Positions 1 to 8,795 of a stretch of DNA of 64,000 nt are shown in pieces (position 1 is the first letter of the stretch; the number at the start of each line of letters is the position of its first letter). The stretch comes from Yersinia thracica (GTDB lineage: Bacteria; Pseudomonadota; Gammaproteobacteria; Enterobacterales; Enterobacteriaceae): assembly GCF_902170565.1 (NCBI RefSeq), contig NZ_CABHXX010000005.1:19966-83965 (forward strand), in the 5' to 3' direction. The notes under the pieces were generated by a model, which saw only the letters and a list, made by a program, of their open reading frames with translations, was not told the DNA's origin and did not search any database. A program made the position numbers and the translations under genes.

Positions 1-1
1 T

Positions 2-298
2 GATTTTACCACATCCATGTCTCCTAGCCTGGCAGAAGAGGTTAATCCGCAAAGTGATGGCTCAGTGCTGATTGATGGTAGCGCCAATGTGCGTGAACTG
101 AATAAAGCATTCAACTGGTCACTCCCTGTTGATGCCCGCACTATCAATGGCATGTTATTGGAGGAGTTGGAGGATATCCCCCAGATAAATACTCAGATTC
201 GTGTTGGAAATTATCTGATTGATGTGCTGGATGTACAAGAAAACATGATTAAGCGGGTGCGAGTGACACCTATCCTACCAGATAACCATGTTGGGTAA
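2..298 (+). CDS. yfjD: C-terminal end of a YfjD/CorC-family transporter (partial)
   Basis: The open frame enters from the left edge and gives 98 residues, beginning DFTTSMSP, before a TAA stop. It matches the C-terminal region of the YfjD (CNNM/CorC, HlyC-like) inner-membrane proteins: the end of the CBS region followed by the CorC_HlyC transporter-associated domain. That domain is a small soluble fold, recognisable from VNGMLLEELEDIP-like and LDVQENMIKRVRV segments. YfjD-type proteins carry an N-terminal DUF21 membrane domain and two CBS domains and are linked to divalent-cation homeostasis; those parts lie outside the window. It is convergent with luxS and ends at a shared terminator. The family is sure, the exact substrate is not. 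Confidence 0.9.
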   Translation, partial: DFTTSMSPSLAEEVNPQSDGSVLIDGSANVRELNKAFNWSLPVDARTINGMLLEELEDIPQINTQIRVGNYLIDVLDVQENMIKRVRVTPILPDNHVG

Positions 299-327
299 TT
301 CCACTGCTCGGTGATATCAAAGGAAAT

Positions 328-357
328 AAAAAAGACGCCTTTTGCAGCGTCTTTTTT
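328..357. terminator. Bidirectional intrinsic terminator between yfjD and luxS
   Basis: AAAAAAGACGC and GCGTCTTTTTT form an 11-bp inverted repeat around an 8-nt loop, with A and T runs on both flanks. It can therefore end the plus-strand yfjD transcript and the minus-strand luxS transcript. Confidence 0.9.
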
Positions 358-375
358 ACATTTACCGTTCAAGAA

Positions 376-891
376 CTAGATATGTAATTCAGCTAGTTTC
401 TTTTCCGACAGAGCCAGCTTCTCACTGTCGTTGATACCCACATCATTATCAAGAATGTGTTGGGCAATCTCCTGCGCTTCTTCCAGCGAATGCATATGGT
501 AAGTGCCACACTGATATTCGTTCAGCTCAGGAATTTTTCGCTGGTCGGTGACGTTCAGTACATCAGCCATAGCGGCTTTCCAGGCATCAGCAACACGTTG
601 CTCATCTGGAGTACCAATCAAGCTCATATAGAAACCGGTACGGCACCCCATTGGCGAGATATCAATAATCTCAACACCATTACCATTGAGATGGTTACGC
701 ATAAAACCAGCAAATAGGTGCTCCAGCGTATGGATTCCTTTCTCTGGCAACACTTCTTTATTGGGTTTACAGAAGCGTAAATCAAATACAGTTATCTCGT
801 CACCATGAGGAGTTTTCATCGTCTTAGCAACACGCACAGCCGGTGCATTCATGATGGTATGGTCTACGGTAAAGCTATCCAATAATGGCAT
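376..891 (-). CDS. luxS: S-ribosylhomocysteine lyase LuxS
   Basis: LuxS is an Fe/Zn-dependent cytosolic enzyme of the activated methyl cycle. It splits S-ribosylhomocysteine into homocysteine and the autoinducer-2 precursor DPD. The 171 residues are the full family length. The metal-binding HTLEH motif (about residues 54-58) and the catalytic-cysteine segment GCRTGFYM (about 82-89) are present. The start is supported by a strong GGAGGTGA Shine-Dalgarno 5 nt before the ATG. As in E. coli, the gene lies next to gshA with the divergent sRNA micA between them, and it ends against yfjD at a shared terminator. Confidence 0.98.
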   Translation of the reverse strand: MPLLDSFTVDHTIMNAPAVRVAKTMKTPHGDEITVFDLRFCKPNKEVLPEKGIHTLEHLFAGFMRNHLNGNGVEIIDISPMGCRTGFYMSLIGTPDEQRVADAWKAAMADVLNVTDQRKIPELNEYQCGTYHMHSLEEAQEIAQHILDNDVGINDSEKLALSEKKLAELHI

Positions 892-946
892 TTAGTCACC
901 TCCTCATAAAAAAATAATTTTTATTCGATCTTTTTTCGCAACCTGT

Positions 947-974
947 GAAACTTTTTTCTATCCCGCGCGTCTTA
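947..974 (+). promoter_or_regulatory. Sigma-E promoter of micA
   Basis: GAAACTT (947-953), a 15-nt spacer and GTCTTA (969-974) resemble the RpoE consensus (GGAACTT / GTCTGA). They sit 6 nt before the first base of the micA homologue. The E. coli micA gene is known to be sigma-E dependent. Confidence 0.75.
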
Positions 975-980
975 ATAGGT

Positions 981-1057
981 GAAAGACGCGCATTTGTTAT
1001 CATCATCCCTGTTATCAGAGATGTTAATTTGGCCACAGCAATGTGGCCTTTTCTTTT
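981..1057 (+). ncRNA. micA: MicA small RNA
   Basis: The plus-strand sequence starting GAAAGACGCGCATTTG, followed by TTATCATCATCCCTG, is nearly the same as E. coli MicA (SraD). It ends in the expected terminator: GGCCACA (1031-1037), loop, TGTGGCC (1042-1048), then a T-rich run. MicA is an Hfq-dependent sRNA of the envelope-stress response that represses ompA and other outer-membrane protein mRNAs with its 5' end. The position between luxS and gshA is the conserved one. The U-tract faces the plus strand, so the hairpin belongs to the sRNA and is not the gshA terminator. Confidence 0.95.
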
Positions 1058-2617
1058 TTATTGGCCGCCGTGAAGTACCAAATACTCTTCAAAGCTTAGC
1101 TTATCTTTGAGTTCCAGCTCACGTTGACGCACCCAAGAGGCTGCGCCCTCTTCAGATAATTGCTCTTCAGTGAGCAATTCTAAAGGTTCAGTTTGCAGCA
1201 TTTCTCGGTAGCGTTCTGCTAACTCAAGACCAACACCCCCAATACCACCTTCTTTCATTGCTTGCAAAATACGCGCTGAGAACGTCAAACTCGGATCATC
1301 AAAGAACGCGACAAGTTCGTCACAAACCTGTTGATATTCAGTGCTATCTTTACCATCCAATACTTCGGCAACACGGCGCAAGTCCGCAAACAGATCTTTA
1401 CCCACTTTTTCTAGCGGTTCACGGGTATCATTACAGCCCATACCGATAGTCTGACCGGGTTTACGCCCTTCCAAAATGACCCGATTCCAGTTTTTCCGGG
1501 TACACAGTAATTCGTCACTGCTCATTTCAGGCGCATCAGCCAACACACACCAAATCAAGAATAAATCGAGGAAGCGCGCTTGTACCGCATCAACACCAAT
1601 GGGTGAGAATGGGTTAATGTCCAAAGAGCGAACTTCAATATATTCAATCCCACCGCGCAACAAAGCATCAGAAGGGGATTCGCCAGCACGAGTCACTCGC
1701 TTAGGCCGAATCGGGGCATAGAGTTCATTTTCAATCTGTAACACATTGGTGTTCAGTTGCAGATGACGCTCACCGTCTTTTAGTCCCAATGCTGCATATT
1801 CTTCTGATGGCGTTTTAATTGCGCGCTTCAGCCCAGCAACATAGGTATGCAGGTCATTAAACGTAATACCCAAATTACTCTGTGATTTATTGGTATAACC
1901 CAAGTCACTCAAGCGTAATGAGGTGGCATAAGGCAGATAACACATTCCTTTATCATTGCGTTCAAACGGCAATGCAGTTTCACGCCCTTGCAGGAATGAC
2001 GCGCAAATGGCCGGTGAAGCACCAAACAGATAAGGGATAACCCAGCCAAAACGATAATAATTGCGGATCAGGCGGAAATATCCAGCTGAAATTTCTTCCT
2101 TGCCACTTTTTTCATCGGTAACACCCGCCCATGCCTGCCAAAACTCTAGCGGCAAAGAGAAATTATAGTGCACACCTGAAATCGTCTGCATCAAAGCACC
2201 ATAACGATTTTTCAAACCCTCACGGTAAAGTGTCTTGAAACGGCCAATATTAGAAGAACCATATTTAGCCAGCTCAATATCCTGCTCTGCGCCAATAAAG
2301 CAAGGCATGCTCAGTGGCCACATGCGCTCATCACCCAGCTTACGGGCGGTATAGCGATGGATATCGCGCAAAAAAGCCAGCAAATGGTCAATATCGCCAT
2401 CTACTGGTGTAATAAACTCCAGCAATGCCTCAGCAAAGTCGGTGGTAACCCACTGATGTGTTAATGCGGCACCCAATGACTCTGGATGGCCTGTCGAGGC
2501 TAATTGGCCATCGGCAGTCACTCTCAATGTTTCCCGCTCGATACCACGACGGATACCTTTCAGGGCTTTAGGGTGCGCTTCCAGCCAAGTTAGCGCGTGT
2601 GATACATCCGGGATCAA
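1058..2617 (-). CDS. gshA: Glutamate-cysteine ligase (TTG start)
   Basis: The enzyme catalyses the first, ATP-dependent step of glutathione synthesis, joining L-glutamate and L-cysteine through the gamma carboxyl. It belongs to the gamma-proteobacterial type 1 family. The protein aligns from [16 protein letters not shown] to the end with E. coli GshA (518 residues). I place the start at the TTG at 2617, giving 519 residues: it follows GGGAGG by 5 nt, the E. coli gene is also known to use UUG, and the 13 extra residues of the longer ATG frame are not part of the family. Downstream is micA/luxS, upstream yqaA. The weak start codon suggests translational limitation. Confidence 0.95.
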   Translation of the reverse strand: MIPDVSHALTWLEAHPKALKGIRRGIERETLRVTADGQLASTGHPESLGAALTHQWVTTDFAEALLEFITPVDGDIDHLLAFLRDIHRYTARKLGDERMWPLSMPCFIGAEQDIELAKYGSSNIGRFKTLYREGLKNRYGALMQTISGVHYNFSLPLEFWQAWAGVTDEKSGKEEISAGYFRLIRNYYRFGWVIPYLFGASPAICASFLQGRETALPFERNDKGMCYLPYATSLRLSDLGYTNKSQSNLGITFNDLHTYVAGLKRAIKTPSEEYAALGLKDGERHLQLNTNVLQIENELYAPIRPKRVTRAGESPSDALLRGGIEYIEVRSLDINPFSPIGVDAVQARFLDLFLIWCVLADAPEMSSDELLCTRKNWNRVILEGRKPGQTIGMGCNDTREPLEKVGKDLFADLRRVAEVLDGKDSTEYQQVCDELVAFFDDPSLTFSARILQAMKEGGIGGVGLELAERYREMLQTEPLELLTEEQLSEEGAASWVRQRELELKDKLSFEEYLVLHGGQ

Positions 2618-2699
2618 ATCGACCTCCCGCTCTTGAAAACCATAACTCGCCAGCATACTGAAACTGCATAGATGTGACTATGTAAGTTTGTCACACTCT

Positions 2700-3128
2700 T
2701 TACTGCCACCAGGCAATTCCTTGTAACGTAACTATCGTTAACACGATATAACGCAATGCTTTTCCCAGACACAGAAAAAAAGCCACAAGACCCCAAGGCA
2801 TACGCAACCAGCCTGCCAACACACACATCAAATCGCCCACCACCGGTAGCCAGCTCAATAATAAAGCTGCCGGGCCAAAACGTTGAAGCCAGCCAAGAGC
2901 TGTACTCATCCCGCGCTGTGGCTTTAGTTCCGGTAATAAGCGGCCTATAACAACATTAGTTAGCCCCCCAAGGGTATTCCCGACGGTCGCAGACAACACC
3001 AGCATCATGGCTGGCGCACTCCCTGCCGTTAAGAGGGTGACTAACAGAATTTCCGAATTTCCCGGTAAGAGCGTTGCGCTAAGAAAGCTACTCCCAAATA
3101 ATGAAACAATAGCTAGCGTACTACTCAC
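2700..3128 (-). CDS. yqaA: YqaA, small DedA/VTT-type inner-membrane protein
   Basis: A 142-residue, very hydrophobic protein with about four membrane segments, including LLPGNSEILLVTLLTAG and GPAALLLSWLPVVGDLMCVLAG. It is of usual YqaA length. YqaA belongs to the SNARE-associated/VTT-like (DedA-related) superfamily, where larger members have been linked to membrane homeostasis and lipid flipping; no specific role is established for YqaA. Its start overlaps the stop of yqaB by 4 nt, so the two are translationally coupled. yqaB-yqaA-gshA is the conserved enterobacterial order. Confidence 0.9.
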   Translation of the reverse strand: MSSTLAIVSLFGSSFLSATLLPGNSEILLVTLLTAGSAPAMMLVLSATVGNTLGGLTNVVIGRLLPELKPQRGMSTALGWLQRFGPAALLLSWLPVVGDLMCVLAGWLRMPWGLVAFFLCLGKALRYIVLTIVTLQGIAWWQ

Positions 3129-3691
3129 AGTAGACGCACATCAACTATTGCCATATTGGCTCTTTTTGCCGCCTCAACACCAAAATCAGCATCTTCAAAG
3201 ACCACACACTTCTGTGCAGGCACACCGAGTAACTGCGCGCAGCGCAAGAATGTCTCAGGCGCTGGCTTATGTTGAGTAACATCATCGGCACCGACAATGA
3301 CATCAAAATAGTCACGCAAGCCTAAGTGGCGTAAAAGCAGCTCAGCCATGGCGCGTTCGCTTCCAGTGCCAACAGCCATAGGTTTACGCCCATGATAGGC
3401 TTTAACCACGTCTATGAGCGGCAGAGGCTTCACATTATCCATCAGCAGTGATTTAAACAGTGCAGTTTTCTCAGCAGCCAACAAATGAGGATCCAGATCC
3501 GATTGATGATTAGCAATAATTACGCTAGCAATTTGCCACGTTGGCGCGCCATTTAAAGCGACCAAGGCCTGTTCGTCAAAAGCCATACCATAAGGCGTCA
3601 GCACTTGCCGCCATGCCTGACGATGCGTGGGCTCAGTATCCAGGATGGTGCCATCCATATCAAAAATCAGGCCTTCATAGCGATCGTACAT
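3125..3691 (-). CDS. yqaB: YqaB, HAD-type fructose-1-phosphate/6-phosphogluconate phosphatase
   Basis: A 188-residue haloacid-dehalogenase superfamily phosphatase. HAD motif I is DMDGTILDTEP near the N-terminus, with both aspartates. Motif II/III residues appear in VGTGSERAMAE and HKPAPETFL, and motif IV in VFEDADFGVEAA. E. coli YqaB acts on fructose-1-phosphate, 6-phosphogluconate and similar small sugar phosphates, so a detoxifying cytosolic role is likely. A GGGGTCAC sequence precedes the ATG. The gene overlaps yqaA by 4 nt and lies just downstream of the tRNA operon on the same strand. Confidence 0.93.
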   Translation of the reverse strand: MYDRYEGLIFDMDGTILDTEPTHRQAWRQVLTPYGMAFDEQALVALNGAPTWQIASVIIANHQSDLDPHLLAAEKTALFKSLLMDNVKPLPLIDVVKAYHGRKPMAVGTGSERAMAELLLRHLGLRDYFDVIVGADDVTQHKPAPETFLRCAQLLGVPAQKCVVFEDADFGVEAAKRANMAIVDVRLL

Positions 3692-3903
3692 CGTGACCCC
3701 ACGACCAGGGAAAAAATGAAAAGCTACTTTATCGCAAACTAACTAAATTGTCGCTCACTGTATAATCAATTGAATTTAATCAAAAAACACCAGCCTCAAT
3801 AGGAAATAGCGCTATAACGCATAGTAAAAATCAATGAGTGAGAAGTATAGAAAGATAAGAGGCTGAAAACATTCAAATGGCAGTGCGGCGTAAGGCCTAA
3901 AAA

Positions 3904-3930
3904 GCAGAAAAACCCGCCGTAGCGAGGTTT
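3904..3930 (-). terminator. Second copy of the tRNA-operon terminator
   Basis: Read on the minus strand, AACC-T-CGC, TACG loop and GCGGGTT form a stem with one bulged base, followed by a T run. It repeats the terminator at 4064-4090 almost base for base and lies downstream of the broken tRNA-Arg copy. Confidence 0.75.
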
Positions 3931-3937
3931 CTTAATA

Positions 3938-4041
3938 TGGTGCACCCAGGAAGATGACTCGGCTTACGCCTCGCCCTGCGGGCCGTTGCTAAAGCAACGT
4001 TGTCTCGCTTCGCTCGGCTCGAACTTCCGACCGCTCGGTTC
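3938..4041 (-). pseudogene. Broken tRNA-Arg copy interrupted in its T loop
   Basis: 3938-3955 equals the CCA end and 3' acceptor/T-stem of the neighbouring tRNA-Arg genes. 4019-4041 equals their T-loop/T-stem, variable and anticodon-stem part. Exactly between them, at the TTCGA|ATC position of the T loop, sits a 63-nt block (3956-4018) not found in the intact copies. The 5' half of the tRNA (acceptor, D arm, anticodon) is missing. The block can fold into small hairpins such as CGTTGC-TAAA-GCAACG and GCCC-TGC-GGGC. It cannot give a working tRNA and looks like a degraded third array copy. Confidence 0.8.
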
Positions 4042-4063
4042 TATGCCTTTCTGGCATCCAATA

Positions 4064-4090
4064 GCAGAAAACCCCGCCGTAGCGAGGTTT
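4064..4090 (-). terminator. Intrinsic terminator of the serV-argV-type tRNA operon
   Basis: Minus strand: AACC-T-CGC / TACG / GCGGG(G)TT hairpin followed by TTTT, starting 7 nt after the CCA end of the promoter-distal intact tRNA-Arg. Confidence 0.8.
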
Positions 4091-4097
4091 CTTAATA

Positions 4098-4174
4098 TGG
4101 TGCACCCAGGAAGATTCGAACTTCCGACCGCTCGGTTCGTAGCCGAGTACTCTATCCAGCTGAGCTATGGGTGC
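4098..4174 (-). tRNA. argV: tRNA-Arg (anticodon ACG), second copy
   Basis: A 77-nt minus-strand gene with 5' GCACCCATAGCTC, anticodon loop CTACGAA with ACG (read as ICG after editing), T loop TTCGAAT and an encoded CCA. It is nearly identical to the E. coli argVYZQ type and identical over its length to the copy at 4233-4309. It decodes CGU/CGC/CGA. Cotranscribed with the upstream tRNA-Arg and tRNA-Ser. Confidence 0.97.
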
Positions 4175-4232
4175 AATTAATTCTTTGACACTACCTGATG
4201 TTCATTTGACTATTTCACCATACTGCAAAATA

Positions 4233-4309
4233 TGGTGCACCCAGGAAGATTCGAACTTCCGACCGCTCGGTTCGTAGCCGAGTACTCTATCCAGCTGAGC
4301 TATGGGTGC
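4233..4309 (-). tRNA. argV: tRNA-Arg (anticodon ACG), first copy
   Basis: A 77-nt gene with encoded CCA and the same sequence as the copy at 4098-4174. It lies 8 nt after the CCA end of tRNA-Ser in transcription order. This short array corresponds to E. coli serV-argVYZQ, which has four Arg copies; here two are intact and one is broken. Confidence 0.97.
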
Positions 4310-4317
4310 ATAGTAAA

Positions 4318-4410
4318 TGGCGGTGAGGGAGGGATTCGAACCCTCGATACAGCTTTTGACCGTATACTCCCTTAGCAGGGGAGCGCCTTCAGCCTCTCGG
4401 CCACCTCACC
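4318..4410 (-). tRNA. serV: tRNA-Ser (anticodon GCT)
   Basis: A 93-nt class II tRNA on the minus strand with 5' GGTGAGGTGGCCGAG, anticodon loop containing GCT, a long variable arm, GGTTCGAATCC T loop and encoded CCA. It is close to E. coli serV and decodes AGU/AGC. First gene of the tRNA operon. Confidence 0.97.
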
Positions 4411-4475
4411 ATACGCTTCTTTCGAATTGTGCCTAACTTGCTTTTGAAGAAGCTCATCGGCACTGCGTGGCGCAC

Positions 4476-4503
4476 ATATTACTTTCCCGCACTTATAAGT
4501 CAA
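4476..4503 (-). promoter_or_regulatory. Sigma-70 promoter of the tRNA operon with GC-rich discriminator
   Basis: On the minus strand TTGACT (4498-4503), a 16-nt spacer and TAATAT (4476-4481) are followed directly by GTGCGCC. A GC-rich discriminator of this kind is typical of stringently controlled stable-RNA promoters. It lies about 65 nt before tRNA-Ser. I see no gene in the rest of 4411-4774. Confidence 0.7.
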
Positions 4504-4741
4504 ACAATTTTTCCTAACTCACGTTCATTTGCACAATTCACACACAACATGGGCAGTTTCACGTCAAAAAGAGTGTTTTATCAACAGGGATGATAGAGTT
4601 TATTGTGGTGTAGCCAGAGAGTGAGAAAAAAGAAATTATCCTGATCACCCCATTAAATTAATCGTGAGCAGATAATTATTACAGAAATAAGAACACAAAA
4701 AGGGAATGAAGAGCGAAATGAGGGGGAAATAAACAGCAGTA

Positions 4742-4764
4742 GCGCCTCGTGTAACACGAGACGC
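4742..4764 (-). terminator. Terminator hairpin downstream of csrA
   Basis: GCGTCTCGTG-TTA-CACGAGGCGC on the minus strand gives a 10-bp stem with one wobble, 10 nt after the csrA stop. The T run behind it is weak, so efficiency is uncertain. Confidence 0.6.
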
Positions 4765-4774
4765 TTCTTCATAA

Positions 4775-4960
4775 TCAGTAAGTCGTCGGTTGGGACTTTT
4801 CTGCTTGGATACGCTGGTAGATTTCTTCACGGTGAACAGAAACCTCTTTCGGAGCATTTACACCAATACGGACTTGGTTGCCTTTAACCCCTAATACAGT
4901 AACCGTAACCTCATCGCCAATCATGAGTGTTTCACCAACTCGACGAGTCAGAATAAGCAT
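4775..4960 (-). CDS. csrA: Carbon storage regulator CsrA
   Basis: A 61-residue RNA-binding homodimer that binds GGA motifs in mRNA leaders and globally controls glycogen, motility, biofilm and virulence genes. The N-terminus [16 protein letters not shown] and the key RNA-contact region VSVHREEIY (around residues 40-48, containing Arg44) are canonical. The length is that of enterobacterial CsrA. AAGGAG lies 7 nt before the ATG. It is downstream of alaS on the same strand with 240 nt between, room for its own promoters as in E. coli. Confidence 0.98.
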
Positions 4961-5202
4961 TCTTTGCTCCTTGAAAAATTAAAAGAGTCGGGTCTCTCAG
5001 TTTCCCCGCCATTATCCATCATACACCGTGAAAACGTAAGCTATCACATTCACATAAAATGTAAGTAGCTTGGTCAAGTCTCTAACTAATACAAGTTTAG
5101 CTGAAGCAAACAACTTTGCGTTTAACTTTGTTTTCGAACTATGACAGGAAAATTGAAAAACGCCATACCCAACATACAGATATGGCGTATTGATTTACTG
5201 AC

Positions 5203-7830
5203 TTATAGTCGGGATGCTACCCATGCTTCAACACTGGCTAATGCTGATGGCAATGCTTGCACATCGGTACCACCTGCCTGAGCCATATCAGGGCGCCCAC
5301 CGCCTTTACCGCCGACCTGCTGGGCAATATCGGCGATTAACTCACCCGCTTTTACTTTACCGGTGAGATCTTTGGTTACACCAACGATTAGGCTGACCTT
5401 ATCATCTGCGGTCGTTGCCAGCACAATAATTGCAGAACCCAGTTGATTTTTAAGATCATCAACCATGGTACGCAACATTTTTGGCTCAACATTATCCAAC
5501 TGGCTAACTAAAAGTTTCACACCATTGATCAATTTCGCACTAGACGATAATGAAGCACTTTCCTGAGCAGCTTGCTGATCTTTCAATTGCTGGAGTTCAC
5601 GCTCGAGCATTTTACTGCGATCCAGCACCGCACGAACTTTATCGGCCAGATTATGGGTATCGCCTTTAACCAAATGAGCAACATCCGAAAGCAGGTCACT
5701 CTGCTGGTGCAGTAGCGCAATAGCACCCTCGCCAGTGACAGCTTCAATACGGCGAATTCCCGCGGCAGTCCCTGATTCAGACAAAATACGGAACAAACCG
5801 ATATCACCGGTACGGCTAGCATGAAGACCGCCACATAGCTCGGTTGAGAAATCCCCCATGGTCAAAACTCTCACCTGGTCATCATACTTCTCGCCGAACA
5901 GAGCCATCGCGCCTTTTTCTTTCGCCGCATCCAACTCCATCACTTCGGTTTGGACTGGCATATTACGGCGAATTTGCTCGTTAACGATATCCTCTACCAG
6001 ACGAATCTGTTCCGGTTTCATTGCTTCAAAATGCGAGAAATCGAAACGCAGGTATTTATCATTAACTAATGAGCCTTTTTGAGCAACGTGCTCGCCCAGA
6101 GTTTTGCGTAATGCTGCATGCAGTAAATGAGTTGCAGAATGGTTCAAACGAATACGGTTACGCCGCGCAACATCCACCCGAGCATCAATGCTGTGATTAA
6201 CTCGCAATGTTCCATGAGTTAACTGCCCTAAATGACCGATAGCCTGACCATATTTCTGAGTGTCAGCCACAGCAAAAGTTGCAGTCGCATTTTTCAGTTC
6301 GCCTTTATCACCAACCTGGCCGCCAGACTCACCGTAGAATGGGGTTTGATTCAGGACAACAACAGCCTCTTCACCTTCATGAATCTCATCAACAGCTTCG
6401 CCATTGCGGAACAACGCGGTCACAGTTGACTGCTGCTGAACATGGTCATAGCCAGAGAACTCGCTTGCGCTATCGACACGAATCAAACTGTTATAATCGG
6501 CACCAAAACCACTGGATTCACGAGCACGGCGACGCTGGGCTTCCATTGCTTGTTCAAAACCGGCTTCATCCACTTTCAGATTACGTTCACGGCAGACATC
6601 TGCGGTTAAATCAACCGGGAAGCCGTAGGTGTCGTACAGGCGGAAAGCAGTCTCGCCATCGAGAGTATCACCGGTCAATTTACCAAGTTCTTCATCCAAC
6701 AGAGCTAAGCCGCGCTCTAATGTCCGCGCAAACTGTTCTTCTTCGGTTTTCAGAACCTGCTCAACCATCGCCTGCTGTTGCTTCAATTCAGCAGCAGCAG
6801 AACCCATTACAGCAATCAGCGGAGCAACCAGTTTGTAGAAGAAAGTCTCTTTCGCGCCCAGCATGTTGCCATGGCGGATAGCTCGACGAATGATACGGCG
6901 CAGTACATAACCACGGTTTTCATTCGACGGAATAACACCATCAGAAATAAGGAAAGCGCAAGAGCGGATATGGTCAGCAATAACTCGCAGCGACTTGCTA
7001 GAAAGGTCAGTCGCACCAGTAACTTCCGCTACTGCTTTAATTAAATCTCGGAACAGATCAATCTCGTAGTTCGAGTTAACATGTTGTAATACCGCAGCAA
7101 TACGCTCAAGCCCCATACCGGTATCAACCGATGGCTTAGGCAATGGCAACATCGTACCATCAGACTGACGGTTGAACTGCATGAAGACAATATTCCAGAT
7201 CTCAATATAACGATCACCGTCTTCTTCAGCCGATCCAGGCGGGCCACCCCAAATGTGGTCACCATGGTCAAAGAAAATCTCTGTGCATGGACCGCAAGGA
7301 CCAGTATCACCCATTTGCCAGAAGTTATCTGATGCAAATGCACTACCTTTGTTATCACCAATACGGATAATACGCTCACGCGGGATCCCGATGTCATTGG
7401 CCCAGATTTCATAGGCTTCGTCGTCGGTTTCGTAAACGGTTACCCACAGTTTCTCTTTTGGTAAATTAAACCACTGTTCGCCAGTTAATAATTCCCAAGC
7501 GAAACTGATGGCATCATGTTTGAAGTAATCGCCGAAGCTGAAGTTACCTAACATTTCAAAGAATGTATGATGACGCGCGGTATAACCTACGTTTTCAAGG
7601 TCATTATGCTTACCACCTGCTCGCACACAGCGCTGAGAGGTTGTCGCACGGGAGTATGCCCGTTTATCCAAACCTAAGAAAACATCCTTAAACTGGTTCA
7701 TCCCGGCATTGGTAAACAACAGCGTAGGGTCATTATTAGGGACCAAAGAGCTGCTTGATACAACCTGATGTCCCTTGCTATGAAAGAAATCGAGAAACGC
7801 TTGACGAATCTCAGCGGTGCTCTTGCTCAT
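5203..7830 (-). CDS. alaS: Alanyl-tRNA synthetase
   Basis: 875 residues, the full class II alanyl-tRNA synthetase: N-terminal aminoacylation domain ([44 protein letters not shown]), tRNA-recognition region, and editing domain with the zinc/editing motifs [11 protein letters not shown] and [13 protein letters not shown]. The C-terminal C-Ala part ends with [15 protein letters not shown]. It charges tRNA-Ala and hydrolyses mischarged Ser/Gly. GGGGC precedes the ATG. A 12-bp palindrome TCCGCGAGCGGA lies at 7861-7872 just upstream; E. coli AlaS is known to repress its own promoter, but whether this palindrome serves that purpose is untested. Confidence 0.98.
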   Translation of the reverse strand: MSKSTAEIRQAFLDFFHSKGHQVVSSSSLVPNNDPTLLFTNAGMNQFKDVFLGLDKRAYSRATTSQRCVRAGGKHNDLENVGYTARHHTFFEMLGNFSFGDYFKHDAISFAWELLTGEQWFNLPKEKLWVTVYETDDEAYEIWANDIGIPRERIIRIGDNKGSAFASDNFWQMGDTGPCGPCTEIFFDHGDHIWGGPPGSAEEDGDRYIEIWNIVFMQFNRQSDGTMLPLPKPSVDTGMGLERIAAVLQHVNSNYEIDLFRDLIKAVAEVTGATDLSSKSLRVIADHIRSCAFLISDGVIPSNENRGYVLRRIIRRAIRHGNMLGAKETFFYKLVAPLIAVMGSAAAELKQQQAMVEQVLKTEEEQFARTLERGLALLDEELGKLTGDTLDGETAFRLYDTYGFPVDLTADVCRERNLKVDEAGFEQAMEAQRRRARESSGFGADYNSLIRVDSASEFSGYDHVQQQSTVTALFRNGEAVDEIHEGEEAVVVLNQTPFYGESGGQVGDKGELKNATATFAVADTQKYGQAIGHLGQLTHGTLRVNHSIDARVDVARRNRIRLNHSATHLLHAALRKTLGEHVAQKGSLVNDKYLRFDFSHFEAMKPEQIRLVEDIVNEQIRRNMPVQTEVMELDAAKEKGAMALFGEKYDDQVRVLTMGDFSTELCGGLHASRTGDIGLFRILSESGTAAGIRRIEAVTGEGAIALLHQQSDLLSDVAHLVKGDTHNLADKVRAVLDRSKMLERELQQLKDQQAAQESASLSSSAKLINGVKLLVSQLDNVEPKMLRTMVDDLKNQLGSAIIVLATTADDKVSLIVGVTKDLTGKVKAGELIADIAQQVGGKGGGRPDMAQAGGTDVQALPSALASVEAWVASRL

Positions 7831-7970
7831 AATTGCCCCAGAAACAAGCTAAAAGAATAGTCCGCGAGCGGATTGCGTTACTTTAAATAGCAACACAAAG
7901 GGTAAGCTCACGAACAAAAAGTGGGACTAAGATAAATTTTCTTCAAGGGGAAGTAAAATCCTGTGTGCAT

Positions 7971-8474
7971 TCATTCGACAAAATCATTGTAAATCGACTG
8001 AATTTCCTCCTGGAGGAAACCACGATAGAGCAGATAGCGCTGAACCTTAGCTTTTTCTTTCCATTCAACAGGTAAAACTTCACTAAATTTACGCTGCGCG
8101 ATCTCTTTGGCAAGTAAGCACCAATCTATTTCACTAATTTCAAAAGCAACCTGAATAAGTTCTTTATCAACACCTTTTTGCATCAATTCCGAGCGGATAC
8201 GCTGTGCGCCATATCCTTTACGACTGCGGCTATTAATGTAACTGGTCGCAAAGCGGGAATCATCTAACCAATTATGTTGGTAGCAATAAGCAACAATTTG
8301 CTCAATAACTTTCGGATCAATCTCTGCGGCAGGTTCGCAATCCCCACTACCAGTGCGTTTCCCCCAATTTCCTTTTGCCGAAAATGGTTGTGCGGCAAGC
8401 TTGCGACGCAATTCAGATTCACTATGGTCACGTTGGGAGAGGAGCCTCATGGCACGGCTTAGTAGGTCATTCAT
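7971..8474 (-). CDS. recX: Regulatory protein RecX
   Basis: RecX binds within the RecA filament groove and blocks its growth, tuning recombination and SOS. With the ATG at 8474 (AAGGA 7 nt upstream) the product has 167 residues, the family size. An upstream ATG at 8531 would add 19 non-conserved residues and is rejected. Recognisable segments are RDHSESELRRKLA, YCYQHNWLDDSRFA, SRSRKGYGAQRI and KAKVQRYLLYRGF, the three-helix RecX repeats. It lies downstream of recA on the same strand behind an attenuating hairpin, as in E. coli. Confidence 0.95.
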   Translation of the reverse strand: MNDLLSRAMRLLSQRDHSESELRRKLAAQPFSAKGNWGKRTGSGDCEPAAEIDPKVIEQIVAYCYQHNWLDDSRFATSYINSRSRKGYGAQRIRSELMQKGVDKELIQVAFEISEIDWCLLAKEIAQRKFSEVLPVEWKEKAKVQRYLLYRGFLQEEIQSIYNDFVE

Positions 8475-8723
8475 AAATATCCTTTTTACTTGGGCCACAG
8501 CAGTGTTAGCGACACTTATTACTCGGCCCATCTATGGCCTCACGGCTACAAGCTTATTCAGTTTAGTCCCAACGCTAATTATCTATAGAAGTTGCCACCC
8601 TAGTTACTGACTGCAATATTCATTCGTTTGTAGACTTGCTTCCACTTCGATTATGTTGGGTATGAACATAAATTGAGATTGTCGCGCACATCAGGGGTGG
8701 CTAAAACGGATACATCATTTACT

Positions 8724-8750
8724 AAAACGGCCCACGTATTAGGTGAGCCG
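8724..8750 (-). terminator. Leaky terminator between recA and recX
   Basis: Minus strand CGGCTCAC-CTAATAC-GTGGGCCG, an 8-bp stem with one wobble, followed by TTTT, 46 nt after the recA stop. E. coli has a partial terminator here that keeps recX expression low. The remainder of 8475-8795 shows no gene. Confidence 0.65.
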
Positions 8751-8795
8751 CATATTAAATACTTAATTTACTAACCAGGCCGATAGCCTTATAAA

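Noticed and set aside
1029..1059. Hairpin after gshA taken as the gshA terminator
   Set aside because: Its T run faces the plus strand and the whole stretch matches MicA, so it is the sRNA terminator.
3904..4180. Genomic-island att site at the tRNA-Arg array
   Set aside because: The duplicated tRNA 3' end would suit it, but no integrase, island or compositional change is nearby.
6279..6881. 200-codon open frame opposite alaS
   Set aside because: It lies entirely within the conserved alaS coding sequence on the other strand, has no Shine-Dalgarno and encodes a His/Gln/Arg-rich sequence typical of an antisense shadow.
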